Part shown: positions 25,777 to 34,420 of the stretch, piece by piece
Layout: each line of letters opens with the position of its first letter
Position numbering within the stretch: position 1 is the first letter of the stretch
DNA from: Nocardia vulneris
Lineage (GTDB): Bacteria > Actinomycetota > Actinomycetes > Mycobacteriales > Mycobacteriaceae
Reading direction: 5' to 3'
Length of the DNA stretch: 64,000 nt
Assembly: GCF_001613425.1 (NCBI RefSeq)
Contig: NZ_BDCI01000004.1
Location: 496,001 to 560,000, forward strand
Program-made: the position numbers and the translations under genes
Notes under the pieces: generated by a model
Told to the model about the DNA's origin: nothing
Database searches by the model: none
Seen by the model: the letters and a program-made list of their open reading frames with translations, nothing else

Positions 25777-27168
25777 GTGGATCAGAACCTTGCCGGCGAC
25801 CTCGCCGAACTGCCCGCGCTGCTGGACGCGGTGCGCGAATCGGCGACCGAGCTGCTGACCGGCCTCGCCGCACGTCCGGTCGCGCGACCGGCGAAAGAAG
25901 GTGGGCCGGAGCCGCTTCCGGAACAGGGCAGCGGCTTGCGGGCCGCGCTCGCGCTGTTCCGGGAACGCTGGGAGCCGCAGTTCTCGGCCAGCGCTGGTCC
26001 GCGGTACTTCGGCTTCGTCACCGGTGGCGCCACGCCCGCCGCAGTCGCGGGTGACTGGCTCACCGCCACCCTCGACCAGAACGCCATGTCGGGCGAGGAC
26101 TCCTCGGCGGCCGAACTGGAGCGTCGAACGGTCGAGTGGATCGGGCAGCTGTTCGGATTGACCGGGCACACCGGCGCTTTCGTCAGCGGCGCGACCATGT
26201 CGAACTTCGTCGGCCTGGCCATGGCGCGGGAGTGGCTCGGCGAACAGCTCGGCGTCTCGGTGGCGCAGGCCGGTGTCGGGGCGCTCGGCCCGGTGCCCGT
26301 GCTCTCGGGCACACCGCACTCCAGCATCGTCAAATCGCTGTCCATGCTCGGAATCGGCCGGGACAGCCTGAAATACGTGCCGACCCGGCCCGGGCGCGAA
26401 GCCGTCGACGTGCGCAGGCTCGCCGAGGCGCTCGACGCGCTCGACGGCCACCCCGCCATCGTGGTGGCGAACGCGGGCACGGTGAACACGGTCGATTTCG
26501 ACGATCTGCGCGCGATTGCCGCACTGCGCCAACGGTATCCGTTCTGGTTGCACGTCGACGGCGCGTTCGGCGCGTTCGCGGCACTGGACCCCGAGCACGC
26601 CGAGTTGGTCGACGGACTGGCTGAGGCGGATTCGGTGTGCGTCGATCTGCACAAGTGGCTCAACGTGCCCTATGACGCCGCGGTCCAGTTCAGCAAGCAC
26701 CGCGAGCTCCAACTGCGGGTCTTCCTGAATTCCGCCGCGTACCTGTCCGCGCCCACCGGCACACCGGATTTCGGGCACCTGGTGCCGGAGAACTCTCGTC
26801 GGCTGCGCGCCTTGCCCGCGTGGTTCTCACTGACCGCTTACGGCCGTGACGGCCATCGAGACATCGTGCGGCGCAACATAGCCTGCGCGAATCGCCTCGG
26901 CGAGCTGCTCACCGCCGACGGGTTGCTGCGGCTCGCCGCGCCGGTGCGGCTCAACGTCGTCTGCTTCACCCTCGCCGACCGGCCGACACCGGAGCGGATC
27001 GCCGCGCTCACCGCATCGATCGCGGGGAGCGGCGAAACCTTCGTCACCCCAACGGTTTACGAGGGGATGCCCGCGCTGCGCGCAGCGTTCAGCAACTGGC
27101 GGACCACCGCCGACGATGTGGACCGTGCGGCCGCGGCCATCACCGCCGCGGCGCGCGCACTCGGCTGA
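25777..27168 (+). CDS. PLP-dependent group II amino-acid decarboxylase family enzyme
   Basis: 463 residues. Lys293 in VCVDLHKWLNVPYD is the PLP Schiff-base residue; HVDGAFGAFA supplies the ring-facing Asp and TPHSSIVKSL the stacking His. This is the fold of glutamate/tyrosine/aromatic-amino-acid decarboxylases. Substrate cannot be inferred, and no transporter or amine pathway gene is adjacent. The start is a GTG at 25777. Confidence 0.85.
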   Translation: MDQNLAGDLAELPALLDAVRESATELLTGLAARPVARPAKEGGPEPLPEQGSGLRAALALFRERWEPQFSASAGPRYFGFVTGGATPAAVAGDWLTATLDQNAMSGEDSSAAELERRTVEWIGQLFGLTGHTGAFVSGATMSNFVGLAMAREWLGEQLGVSVAQAGVGALGPVPVLSGTPHSSIVKSLSMLGIGRDSLKYVPTRPGREAVDVRRLAEALDALDGHPAIVVANAGTVNTVDFDDLRAIAALRQRYPFWLHVDGAFGAFAALDPEHAELVDGLAEADSVCVDLHKWLNVPYDAAVQFSKHRELQLRVFLNSAAYLSAPTGTPDFGHLVPENSRRLRALPAWFSLTAYGRDGHRDIVRRNIACANRLGELLTADGLLRLAAPVRLNVVCFTLADRPTPERIAALTASIAGSGETFVTPTVYEGMPALRAAFSNWRTTADDVDRAAAAITAAARALG

Positions 27169-27171
27169 CGC

Positions 27172-27642
27172 TCAGCCGGTCGCCTCGGTGATGGGCGAGG
27201 AATGGAAGCCTGGGCCCGGCCGCGCCTCGACCTCGCGCGGGTCGAGCTCGGTCCGGCAGTGATCACACACCATGACCGGGGTGATCGTGTGCCCGCAGGT
27301 GCGGTGCTCGAGCACGAGCGGCGGGCCGTCCGGGTCGGCGAGGTGACGATCGCCCCAGGCCATCATCGCGATGATGATCGGGTACAGCTCGCGACCGGCG
27401 GCGGTGAGATGGTAATCGACTCGGCCACCGCCCTCGTCGGTGCGGGCGAAGATCTCCGCGTCGATCAACATGCGCAACCGGCTGGTGAGCAGATTGCGGT
27501 TGGTGATGCCGATATTGCGGGCGAAATCGCTGAACCGCCGCACGCCGAAGAACGCCTCGGCGATGAGCAGGATCGTCCACCGGTCGCCGAGCAACTCGAC
27601 GACGCGGGTCACCGAATCATCAGGCGGACGTCGGATGGTCAT
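27172..27642 (-). CDS. HxlR-family transcriptional regulator
   Basis: 156 residues. The winged helix LLGDRWTILLIAEAFFGVRRFSDF to LTAAGRELYPII spans about residues 15-95. The C-terminal CGH...VCDHCRTEL resembles a small metal-binding knuckle with several Cys/His residues. It is divergent from the P450 gene across a 130-base gap holding nested inverted repeats, so it probably controls that gene and itself. Confidence 0.85.
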   Translation of the reverse strand: MTIRRPPDDSVTRVVELLGDRWTILLIAEAFFGVRRFSDFARNIGITNRNLLTSRLRMLIDAEIFARTDEGGGRVDYHLTAAGRELYPIIIAMMAWGDRHLADPDGPPLVLEHRTCGHTITPVMVCDHCRTELDPREVEARPGPGFHSSPITEATG

Positions 27643-27659
27643 GGGGCACATCCTCGCAT

Positions 27660-27720
27660 GCGGTGACGGTATTGCATTCCTACCACCAGTATCGCAATAA
27701 TACTAACAACCGGTCACCGC
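27660..27720. promoter_or_regulatory. nested inverted repeats between HxlR and P450 genes
   Basis: Outer arms GCGGTGAC (27660-27667) and GTCACCGC (27713-27720) enclose TATTGC (27670-27675) and GCAATA (27694-27699), in an otherwise AT-rich strip. There is also AGTAT/ATACT within it. Likely the shared operator of the HxlR protein. Confidence 0.45.
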
Positions 27721-27772
27721 CGGGCGATCAGATGCCGACCCGCAACGGTGCGGCGCATCAGGTGGGAGCCTC

Positions 27773-29023
27773 ATGACGACAGCCCAAGAACCGACCGCCG
27801 ACTACGTGCGCCTGCTCGATCCCGCGCTCAGGCCGGACCCCTATCCCCTGTTCGCACGGATACGCGCGGCCGGACCGTTCCGGATCGGCACCGCGCCGGT
27901 CGTGGTGTTCTCCAGCCATGCCGACTGCACGGCAGTGCTGCGCGACCCACGGGTGAGCGTGGACCGCTCGCTCGCGACGTTGCACATGGGCCCGATGCCG
28001 CTGTACACCTCGTCGAAAACCCCTGCGGAACAAGTGAAGCCGTCGTTCCTGTTTCTCGATCCACCCGACCACACCCGGCTGCGACGGCTGGTGTCGAAGG
28101 CGTTCACGCCCCGGGTGGTGCAGCAACTGGAGCCGCGGATCACCGAAATCGTCGATGATCTGCTCGACAAGCGTTCGGCAGCAGGGGCATTCGACGGTGT
28201 CGCCGACTTCGCGTACCCCTTGCCGGTCACTGTCATCTGTGAATTGCTCGGCGTGCCACTCGAAGACGAAGCACAACTCAGCCATTGGTCCGGGCTGCTG
28301 GCCCGCACACTCGACCCGACCTCCCGGCGCGCCGCCGAATTCCAGGCCGACCCGGCGGAATTGGAACGTGCGGGCACCGAACTCAGCAACTACTTCGAGG
28401 AACTCGCCGAACGCCGCCGCGCCACACCGGGGCCCGATCTGCTCTCGCAGCTCATCGCGGCCGAAGACGCGGGCGACATGCTCTCGCACCAGGAGCTGAT
28501 CTCCACCTGCGCGCTGCTGCTCATCGCCGGACACGAGACCACGGTCAACCTCATCTCGAACGCGACACTGGCCCTGTTACGCCGCCCGGACGAGCTCGCT
28601 GCCCTGCGAGCGAATCCCGAACGCGCCCAAGGGATCGTCGAGGAGACGCTGCGGTTCGACCCGCCCGTGCAGTTGATGCCGCGGATCGCCGCCGATGCGT
28701 TCACCGTCGGCGGCATGGACATCGCACGCGGCGACCTGTTGGTCATGCTGACCGCCGCCGCGCAACGCGACCCCGCCGTTTACCCCGACCCCGACCGCTT
28801 CGACCCCACCCGCGAAAGCCGTCACCTCACCTTCGGCCTCGGCGCCCACTTCTGCCTCGGCGCTCCCCTGGCCCGCCTGGAAGCCCGAATAGCCCTGACC
28901 CGCTTCGCCCAACGCCTGCCGCACCCCCGCCTCCGCGTAGACCCCCCGCCCTACCGCGAACACGTGAACCTCCGCGGCCCCGCCCACCTACCGATAGAGG
29001 TTCCCGAAATCCTGCCCCGCTAG
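27773..29023 (+). CDS. cytochrome P450
   Basis: 416 residues of the soluble bacterial P450 type. The I-helix motif AGHETTVNLIS is near 247, ExxR is in EETLRF, and the heme loop FGLGAHFCLGAPLARLE contains Cys361. It inserts oxygen into a small lipophilic substrate using external ferredoxin; none is encoded nearby. The divergent HxlR gene is the likely regulator. Confidence 0.92.
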   Translation: MTTAQEPTADYVRLLDPALRPDPYPLFARIRAAGPFRIGTAPVVVFSSHADCTAVLRDPRVSVDRSLATLHMGPMPLYTSSKTPAEQVKPSFLFLDPPDHTRLRRLVSKAFTPRVVQQLEPRITEIVDDLLDKRSAAGAFDGVADFAYPLPVTVICELLGVPLEDEAQLSHWSGLLARTLDPTSRRAAEFQADPAELERAGTELSNYFEELAERRRATPGPDLLSQLIAAEDAGDMLSHQELISTCALLLIAGHETTVNLISNATLALLRRPDELAALRANPERAQGIVEETLRFDPPVQLMPRIAADAFTVGGMDIARGDLLVMLTAAAQRDPAVYPDPDRFDPTRESRHLTFGLGAHFCLGAPLARLEARIALTRFAQRLPHPRLRVDPPPYREHVNLRGPAHLPIEVPEILPR

Positions 29024-29257
29024 GGACGCAGAGCCGGCATCGAACAAACCCACTGGATGCCACGCACCAGGTCGCCACGCACCAGGCAACCCGCCGCGCG
29101 ACTCACCCTCCCGCGCACGAATTCGCACCGCACACAAATCACCCGCCAGACGGCAGCCCGCGCACGGCGTGCGAATCATCCTGCTGCGCACGAATTGTCT
29201 TGCCGCGCACTGTTTTGTCGACGAATTAGTGCGCGGGATGCTGAAAGGTGCGCCGGA

Positions 29258-29911
29258 TCAGCCGTTGTAGGAAGTGTGGGGAGTCCAGTCGGTGAGGGGG
29301 CGGGTGGCGGCGGCGTGCAGGGCGGCGGCGACCCGGTCTCGGGTGAAGGCGCCCTCGCCGAGGACGCCGTTGATCTGGACTGCTACGGCACGGAAACCCT
29401 TGGGGGCCAAGGTGGTGTCCAGGCTGGTGACCAGGTTGCGGACGGCCGCCTTCTGCACGCCGAGTGAGGCGGCCTGATTCCACGGCTTGTCCGCCGCGGC
29501 GCTGCCGGTAACCAGCACGCGGGCGCCTGCGGCGAAGAACGGCAGGGCGGACTGGACGGCGGGCAGCAGCGCGGCGGCGCCGATGGTGAAGTCCTCGATC
29601 AACTCCGGCACGGTCAACTGGAGCGGATCGGACTGGCGGAACATGCTCGGGTTGAAGTGCAGCACGTCGATCCGGCCGTGCCGCTCCCCCACCCCGGCGA
29701 CCACCCGGGTCACATCGGCGGGATCGGACAGATCGACACCCACCCCGTCGGCGTCGAACCCTTCCTCGTGCAATTCGGCGACCAGCGGCTCCGCCTCTTC
29801 GGCCCACCGACAGGCCAGCACCACCGCGTATCCGTCACGGGCGAAGAGTCGGGCGACGGCCAATCCGACGCCGGGGCCGGCGCCGAGCACGAGAAGAACG
29901 GGAGCAGACAT
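29258..29911 (-). CDS. atypical short-chain dehydrogenase
   Basis: 217 residues. LVLGAGPGVGLAVARLF is the dinucleotide motif, but the usual NNAG is HFNPS and the catalytic Tyr-x-x-x-Lys is replaced by SLGVQKAAVRNLV, so normal SDR chemistry is doubtful. Similar divergent SDRs are common in Nocardia-like genomes. ATG at 29911 (MSAPVLLVLGA) is the natural start; the longer frame is basic and unlike the family. Confidence 0.7.
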   Translation of the reverse strand: MSAPVLLVLGAGPGVGLAVARLFARDGYAVVLACRWAEEAEPLVAELHEEGFDADGVGVDLSDPADVTRVVAGVGERHGRIDVLHFNPSMFRQSDPLQLTVPELIEDFTIGAAALLPAVQSALPFFAAGARVLVTGSAAADKPWNQAASLGVQKAAVRNLVTSLDTTLAPKGFRAVAVQINGVLGEGAFTRDRVAAALHAAATRPLTDWTPHTSYNG

Positions 29912-30081
29912 GGACCCGAGCCTACGGCCGCCCCGGTGGTCCCGGCGAAACCCCCGGTTGACGCAGGCTGTGCACCGATTTCGCCGCAACAATACATACA
30001 GGGACGTGTAGAGTTGTGAGCGTCACCTAGTGATGCTGGGTGGCGGGACGCCGAGGGCTAGTCGACGCCCCGCCTGGTGGG

Positions 30082-30198
30082 TTACTCAGCCCGCAGCCAG
30101 CGGACCAAGACGAGTGCTCCGGCGATTACAGCAGCTCCGCTCAAGAGGATGCCGTAATCGACCGGAGCCTCTCGCTTTTTCCGGCGATGTTTCGCCAT
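30082..30198 (-). CDS. 38-residue single-helix membrane protein
   Basis: ATG at 30198 is preceded by GGAGGTGG about six bases away. The frame encodes a basic N-terminus (MAKHRRKKREAPVDY), one membrane helix (GILLSGAAVIAGALVLV) and RWLRAE, then TAA. The positive cytoplasmic tail and short exterior fit a small inner-membrane protein. No family recognised. The neighbouring wall-ligase gene is divergent and may share promoter DNA. Confidence 0.65.
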   Translation of the reverse strand: MAKHRRKKREAPVDYGILLSGAAVIAGALVLVRWLRAE

Positions 30199-30504
30199 AC
30201 CCACCACCTCCTTCCTCGGCACGATGCGGCCTGGACCAACTGCCGCACCGTCCCTCGAGGTGGAGGTCCCATTACCCTAGTCCAGCCCACCGACGAAAAA
30301 CTTTGACCCCCAACGACTTACGACGTGTCAACACTGGAACGGTCACGTTGGAACGTTGCCGTTGGAACAGACCGGATACCGGCCCCGCAGCGGCTGCGCC
30401 GAAAGAGATGGTCAGACCCCTGCCGATGGTTGCCCCGGCGTAGCCAGCGCAACATCCGTACTCTCGATGGGAAAGCGCGTAGAACTGACGACGAGGATGA
30501 TCCG
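30199..30504. other. 306-base divergent gap
   Basis: This region holds the promoters of the 38-residue membrane protein and the LCP protein. A short direct repeat GTTGGAAC recurs near 30347 and 30361. No gene is evident; the LCP frame is open here but out of character in composition. Confidence 0.4.
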
Positions 30505-32166
30505 GTGGAGCGAGTGCCGAAGAGGAAGCCGGGCACGGAACCTGCCGCGATGCTGGACGACGACACCGTCGAGTTCGCCAAGATCGGCGACGAGACCAGT
30601 GGCCGGGCGCGGCATCGCAGGGCGGCGAAACCGCGCCGGGTGGCAACCCGGCGCGCTCCCGCACCGCGCGAGCAGCCCCCACGTCGCGCGACCAAGGTGG
30701 CGAAGAACGCTGTCCGCGCAGTGGTGGCCCTCACCGCCCTGGCCGTGGTCTCCGGCACCGGTTTCGCCTGGTCGGCGAAGCTCGAATTCGATCACGGGTT
30801 CACCCGCACCGACGCGATCGGCGAGGACGCGCCGCACTCGCTCGGCGGCGATCTGAACATCCTGCTGATCGGCTTGGACACTCGGAAAGACCTGAACGGC
30901 AAGGACTTACCGAAAGAGATCCTCGACCAACTGCACGCGGGCGACGGCGACGACGGCGGTTACAACGCGAATTCGCTGATCCTGATGCATATTCCGGCGG
31001 ACATGAAGAAGATCGTCGCGTTTTCCATCCCGCGTGACGACTACGTGCCGGTCACCGGTATCCCCGGCTATGACCGAGCCAAGATCAAGGAAGCGTACGG
31101 CCTGAAAAAGGCGGCCGCGCAGGACAAGCTCGTCGCGGCCGGCGAGAAGGACCCGGTCACCTTGGAGCGGAAAGGTCGCGAGGCCGGTCGCGCGTCGATC
31201 GTGTCCACGGTGCGCAACCTGGTGGGTGTCCCGATCGACCGGTTCGCCGAGATTTCGCTCGCCGGGTTCTACGACTTGGCCACCGCGCTCGGCGGCGTCG
31301 ACGTGTGCCTGAACAAGGCGGTCGACGACAGCTACTACTCGGGCGCCAAGTTCCCGGCGGGACCGCAACATCTGAACGGTTCCGAGGCGCTGGCGTTCGT
31401 GCGGCAACGGCACGAACTGGAGAACGGCGATCTGGACCGGACGCACCGGCAGCAGGCGTTTCTCACCTCGGTGGCCAAGTCGCTCAAGGAATCCGGGACG
31501 CTGACCAATCTGAGCAAGCTCTCCGCGCTGATGGACGTGGCCCACCGCGACGTGGTGCTCTCGGACAACTGGAACCTGATCGACTTCGCGAGCGATCTGG
31601 GCGCCGCCGGGTCGATCGCGATCGAATTCCGGACCCTGCCCGTGCTGCGCTACGAGACGATCAACGGCCAGGACGTCAACATCATCGATCCGGCGGCGAT
31701 CAAGAAAGAGGTCCGGACCGCGTTCGGGGTGCAGCCGCCCACCGCCGCGGCGCAACCGCCGACGAGCACGGTCGATATCCAGAACGCGGGCACGGTGTCC
31801 GGCGCGGCGGCCACCCTGTCCGCCGCGCTGACCGCGCGCGGTTACCGGGAGGGCACCCTCGGGAATCGGAGTACGGCGAGCGGCGCGGTCTCGACGTCGA
31901 TCACCTACGGTGCCGGCGCCGAGGCGGACGCGAACCAGTTGGGCGAAACCCTCGGCGGTCTCACCCCCACCGCGTCGACGAGCGTCGCGCCGGGACACGT
32001 CCTGGTAGTTCTCGGCGGCGACTTCACCATGCCCACCGAGCTGACCGCGAGCACATCGACCTCGACCGCGCCGACCACCACAACGACCACACCGGCCGAG
32101 CCCGCGCCGGACGCGGGCAAACCGGTCACCACGACGATCGGCAACACGATCCCCTGCGTGAACTGA
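30505..32166 (+). CDS. LytR-CpsA-Psr (LCP) wall-polymer ligase with LytR_C domain
   Basis: 553 residues from a GTG with GAGGA upstream. A basic cytoplasmic segment with many Arg is followed by one membrane helix (about 75-95, AVRAVVALTALAVVSGTGFAW). The LCP domain then has LNILLIGLDTRK, DGGYNANSLILMHIP, VAFSIPRDDYVPV and ALAFVRQRH, the conserved Arg/Asp residues that bind pyrophosphate lipids. A C-terminal LytR_C domain and a Thr-rich tail end it. Mycobacterial relatives (Lcp1) attach arabinogalactan to peptidoglycan, so an essential wall role is likely. Confidence 0.88.
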   Translation: MERVPKRKPGTEPAAMLDDDTVEFAKIGDETSGRARHRRAAKPRRVATRRAPAPREQPPRRATKVAKNAVRAVVALTALAVVSGTGFAWSAKLEFDHGFTRTDAIGEDAPHSLGGDLNILLIGLDTRKDLNGKDLPKEILDQLHAGDGDDGGYNANSLILMHIPADMKKIVAFSIPRDDYVPVTGIPGYDRAKIKEAYGLKKAAAQDKLVAAGEKDPVTLERKGREAGRASIVSTVRNLVGVPIDRFAEISLAGFYDLATALGGVDVCLNKAVDDSYYSGAKFPAGPQHLNGSEALAFVRQRHELENGDLDRTHRQQAFLTSVAKSLKESGTLTNLSKLSALMDVAHRDVVLSDNWNLIDFASDLGAAGSIAIEFRTLPVLRYETINGQDVNIIDPAAIKKEVRTAFGVQPPTAAAQPPTSTVDIQNAGTVSGAAATLSAALTARGYREGTLGNRSTASGAVSTSITYGAGAEADANQLGETLGGLTPTASTSVAPGHVLVVLGGDFTMPTELTASTSTSTAPTTTTTTPAEPAPDAGKPVTTTIGNTIPCVN

Positions 32167-32167
32167 C

Positions 32168-32620
32168 CTACTCGACGACGGCTTTGATCCGCTCCAGCGT
32201 CTCGCGCATCCCCTCGACGTTCGTCTTGCGCCTGGCCCGCCCGGCCAGCAGCCAGTACAGCCGGATCGGCGGGCTGGCGTGCAACTGGAACGACTCGGTG
32301 ACGTCGGTGCCACCCGCGACCGGTTCGAAGCGATAGGTCCAGGTGTTGATCGCCATGCCGCCGGGCCCGAGCACGGTGAACGCGAACTCACGGCCGGGCT
32401 CGCTGGCGATGATCCGGCACACGGTCCAGTACTTCAGACCCCAGCCGTTGCGGTTGACGTGTCCGCGGAATTTCACCCCGACCGCCGGGCCGGTGGCGCC
32501 GCCGAGCCACTCGGCGGCGAAGGTCTCCGGACTGAACCGGCCGGTGTTGGTGATATCGCTGACCAGTTCCCAGATGGTTTCGGCGGGCGCGGCCATCCGC
32601 ACCGTCACACTGTCCTGCAT
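32168..32620 (-). CDS. SRPBCC-family protein
   Basis: 150 residues: VTVRMAAPAETIWELVSDI opening, FSPETFAAEWLGG, and TYRFEPVAGGTDVTESF strand, followed by a basic C-terminal helix. It is a lipid/aromatic-binding fold of unknown ligand. Its stop is one base past the LCP gene's stop (convergent). Confidence 0.78.
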   Translation of the reverse strand: MQDSVTVRMAAPAETIWELVSDITNTGRFSPETFAAEWLGGATGPAVGVKFRGHVNRNGWGLKYWTVCRIIASEPGREFAFTVLGPGGMAINTWTYRFEPVAGGTDVTESFQLHASPPIRLYWLLAGRARRKTNVEGMRETLERIKAVVE

Positions 32621-32651
32621 GCCCGAACGCTAGCAGGCCTAAGGTTTTTCG

Positions 32652-34310
32652 CTACCCCTGCGCGCGTGGCGCATGCGGCAGCACCGCGTCGAACGCGGTG
32701 TCCCAGGAGTCCGGATCGTCCAGCAGCGCGCCGGGCGGCAACGCCCAGCAGGCGGCGAGCAGGTCGTAACCGAGATGGGCGATGGCGGCGTGCACCGGCC
32801 AGTGCGCGGCGGTCCATTTCGGTTCCTCGGTGGCCGAGTCCAGACCGGTCCGGGCCACGCCGACCAGCTCGAACTGCAACTGCTGGACCAGCACCACGGC
32901 TTCGGCGCCGGCCGGTTCGGCACGGAGCAATTCGACCAACGCATGCGCGGCGGCCCGAACCCGCAACTCGATCCAGCGGAAGGTGCGCCGGTGTGCGCGC
33001 GGCGTGACGACATGCGGTGCGAGCATCGCGATCGCCACGCCGAGCACGGTTTCCACGAACCGATCCCGGATCAGCGGCCCGACCGCCACCTGCGGCGACG
33101 CGCCGACCGCGAGCAGCGCGATCGGCGTGATGAAGACTGCCGCGATCGCGTAGTTGCGCGGAACGTACAACTCCATGAAGAAAATCAGCCCGGCCACCAG
33201 CGCGGCGAGCGCGTAACCGGTCGGCGCGAGTTGCTGGATGCCCGCGAAAAGCGCCAGCCCGACGACAGTTCCGGCGAACCGGTGAATGCCGCGGACCTTG
33301 CCGCGGACACGGTCGGGGCCGATCTGCAACACCATCACGGCCGTGAACACCGCCCAGTGCGGCCGGTCCTGACCGAGCACGGCGCTGAGACCGCCGGCGA
33401 CCAGGCAGGCGAGTCCGACCCGGTACGCGCTGATCATCGCGTGCGAGTCGAACGACAGCGAGCGCCGCAGCCGGAACCCGACACCGGGCCGGACGAACGA
33501 GATGAGCGGATCGACGACCACATCGTCGGTGTCGTCGTAGGCCGGTCCGGCCAGCCGGTTCCGGGCCGCGACCAGGGTGCTCAGCAGCTCGGAATCCGGC
33601 ATCCGGGTCGGCAGCCGCGCGTCGTAGACCGCGGCCCACGCCTCCGCGATCGCGCCACCCGCCTGATGGCGCAGGTCGATGGCGGGTCGACCGGTCGCGC
33701 GCGCCGCCAAGTAGGCGTCGACGGCGTGATCGGCGGCTTCGACGGCGACCCGCTCGGGCTTGCGCCGATCACGCAGCACCCCCGCCATCGAGACGAGAAC
33801 CGACACCGCCACACCGAACGCCGTGCAAGCCAGCAACACCGCGGCCGAGATCCCCGCCTCGGTGGCCATCATCGAGCCACCGCACACGATCACGAACAGC
33901 AGCGCACCCGGCGGCCCGAGCCGCATCGCGTCGATCACGTAGACGGCGACCGCCGCGACCGCCGTCAGCAACGCCACCGTGAGCAGCGCAGCACCGAGCC
34001 CACCGGAGAGCACCTCGCCGAGCAACGCGCCCACGGCACACGACATCAGCAACGCCAGGCCCGCGGTGAGCACCACGCCGGCCCGCAGGAGATAGGCCCG
34101 GCGCTCCCCGTACATGACGGCGAGCGCGCCGAACAACACGAACAGCGCGTACCCCGGATACCCCAGCGCGACCACCACCGCGGCGGGCAGCAGGAATGCG
34201 AGCGCGGAGCGCAACGCCGGACTCCATCGCCGTCCCGCCGGAGGCAGCGCGAACAGCAGTGAACCGATCCGCACCTGCGGCGGCAACGGGTCGGAGACCG
34301 GCGAAACCAT
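32652..34310 (-). CDS. FUSC-family membrane protein (efflux or wall-related)
   Basis: 552 residues in the two-bundle FUSC layout: about six helices at residues 25-180, a cytoplasmic linker of about 130 residues, a second set of helices at 300-440 (QDRPHWAVFTAVMVLQIGPDRVRG is the family motif), then a soluble tail. Relatives include aromatic-acid exporter-like proteins. In mycolic-acid bacteria their cargo is unknown. It is oriented opposite to the neighbouring amidase gene. Confidence 0.8.
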   Translation of the reverse strand: MVSPVSDPLPPQVRIGSLLFALPPAGRRWSPALRSALAFLLPAAVVVALGYPGYALFVLFGALAVMYGERRAYLLRAGVVLTAGLALLMSCAVGALLGEVLSGGLGAALLTVALLTAVAAVAVYVIDAMRLGPPGALLFVIVCGGSMMATEAGISAAVLLACTAFGVAVSVLVSMAGVLRDRRKPERVAVEAADHAVDAYLAARATGRPAIDLRHQAGGAIAEAWAAVYDARLPTRMPDSELLSTLVAARNRLAGPAYDDTDDVVVDPLISFVRPGVGFRLRRSLSFDSHAMISAYRVGLACLVAGGLSAVLGQDRPHWAVFTAVMVLQIGPDRVRGKVRGIHRFAGTVVGLALFAGIQQLAPTGYALAALVAGLIFFMELYVPRNYAIAAVFITPIALLAVGASPQVAVGPLIRDRFVETVLGVAIAMLAPHVVTPRAHRRTFRWIELRVRAAAHALVELLRAEPAGAEAVVLVQQLQFELVGVARTGLDSATEEPKWTAAHWPVHAAIAHLGYDLLAACWALPPGALLDDPDSWDTAFDAVLPHAPRAQG

Positions 34311-34420
34311 CTACTTCCTTCCGAGATAGCTGAGAGTGACCTGCCGTTCCACCGTAAGCGCCGGTCGTTGTGCCACGAACAACCGCCTCCGGCGGCCCGA
34401 TCGGCCGCTAAGTTCGACAT

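Noticed and set aside
29057..29086. Short tandem repeat GCCACGCACCAGG in the P450-SDR gap
   Set aside because: Two copies only, in a C/A-rich intergenic strip with no other structure; likely chance or slippage.
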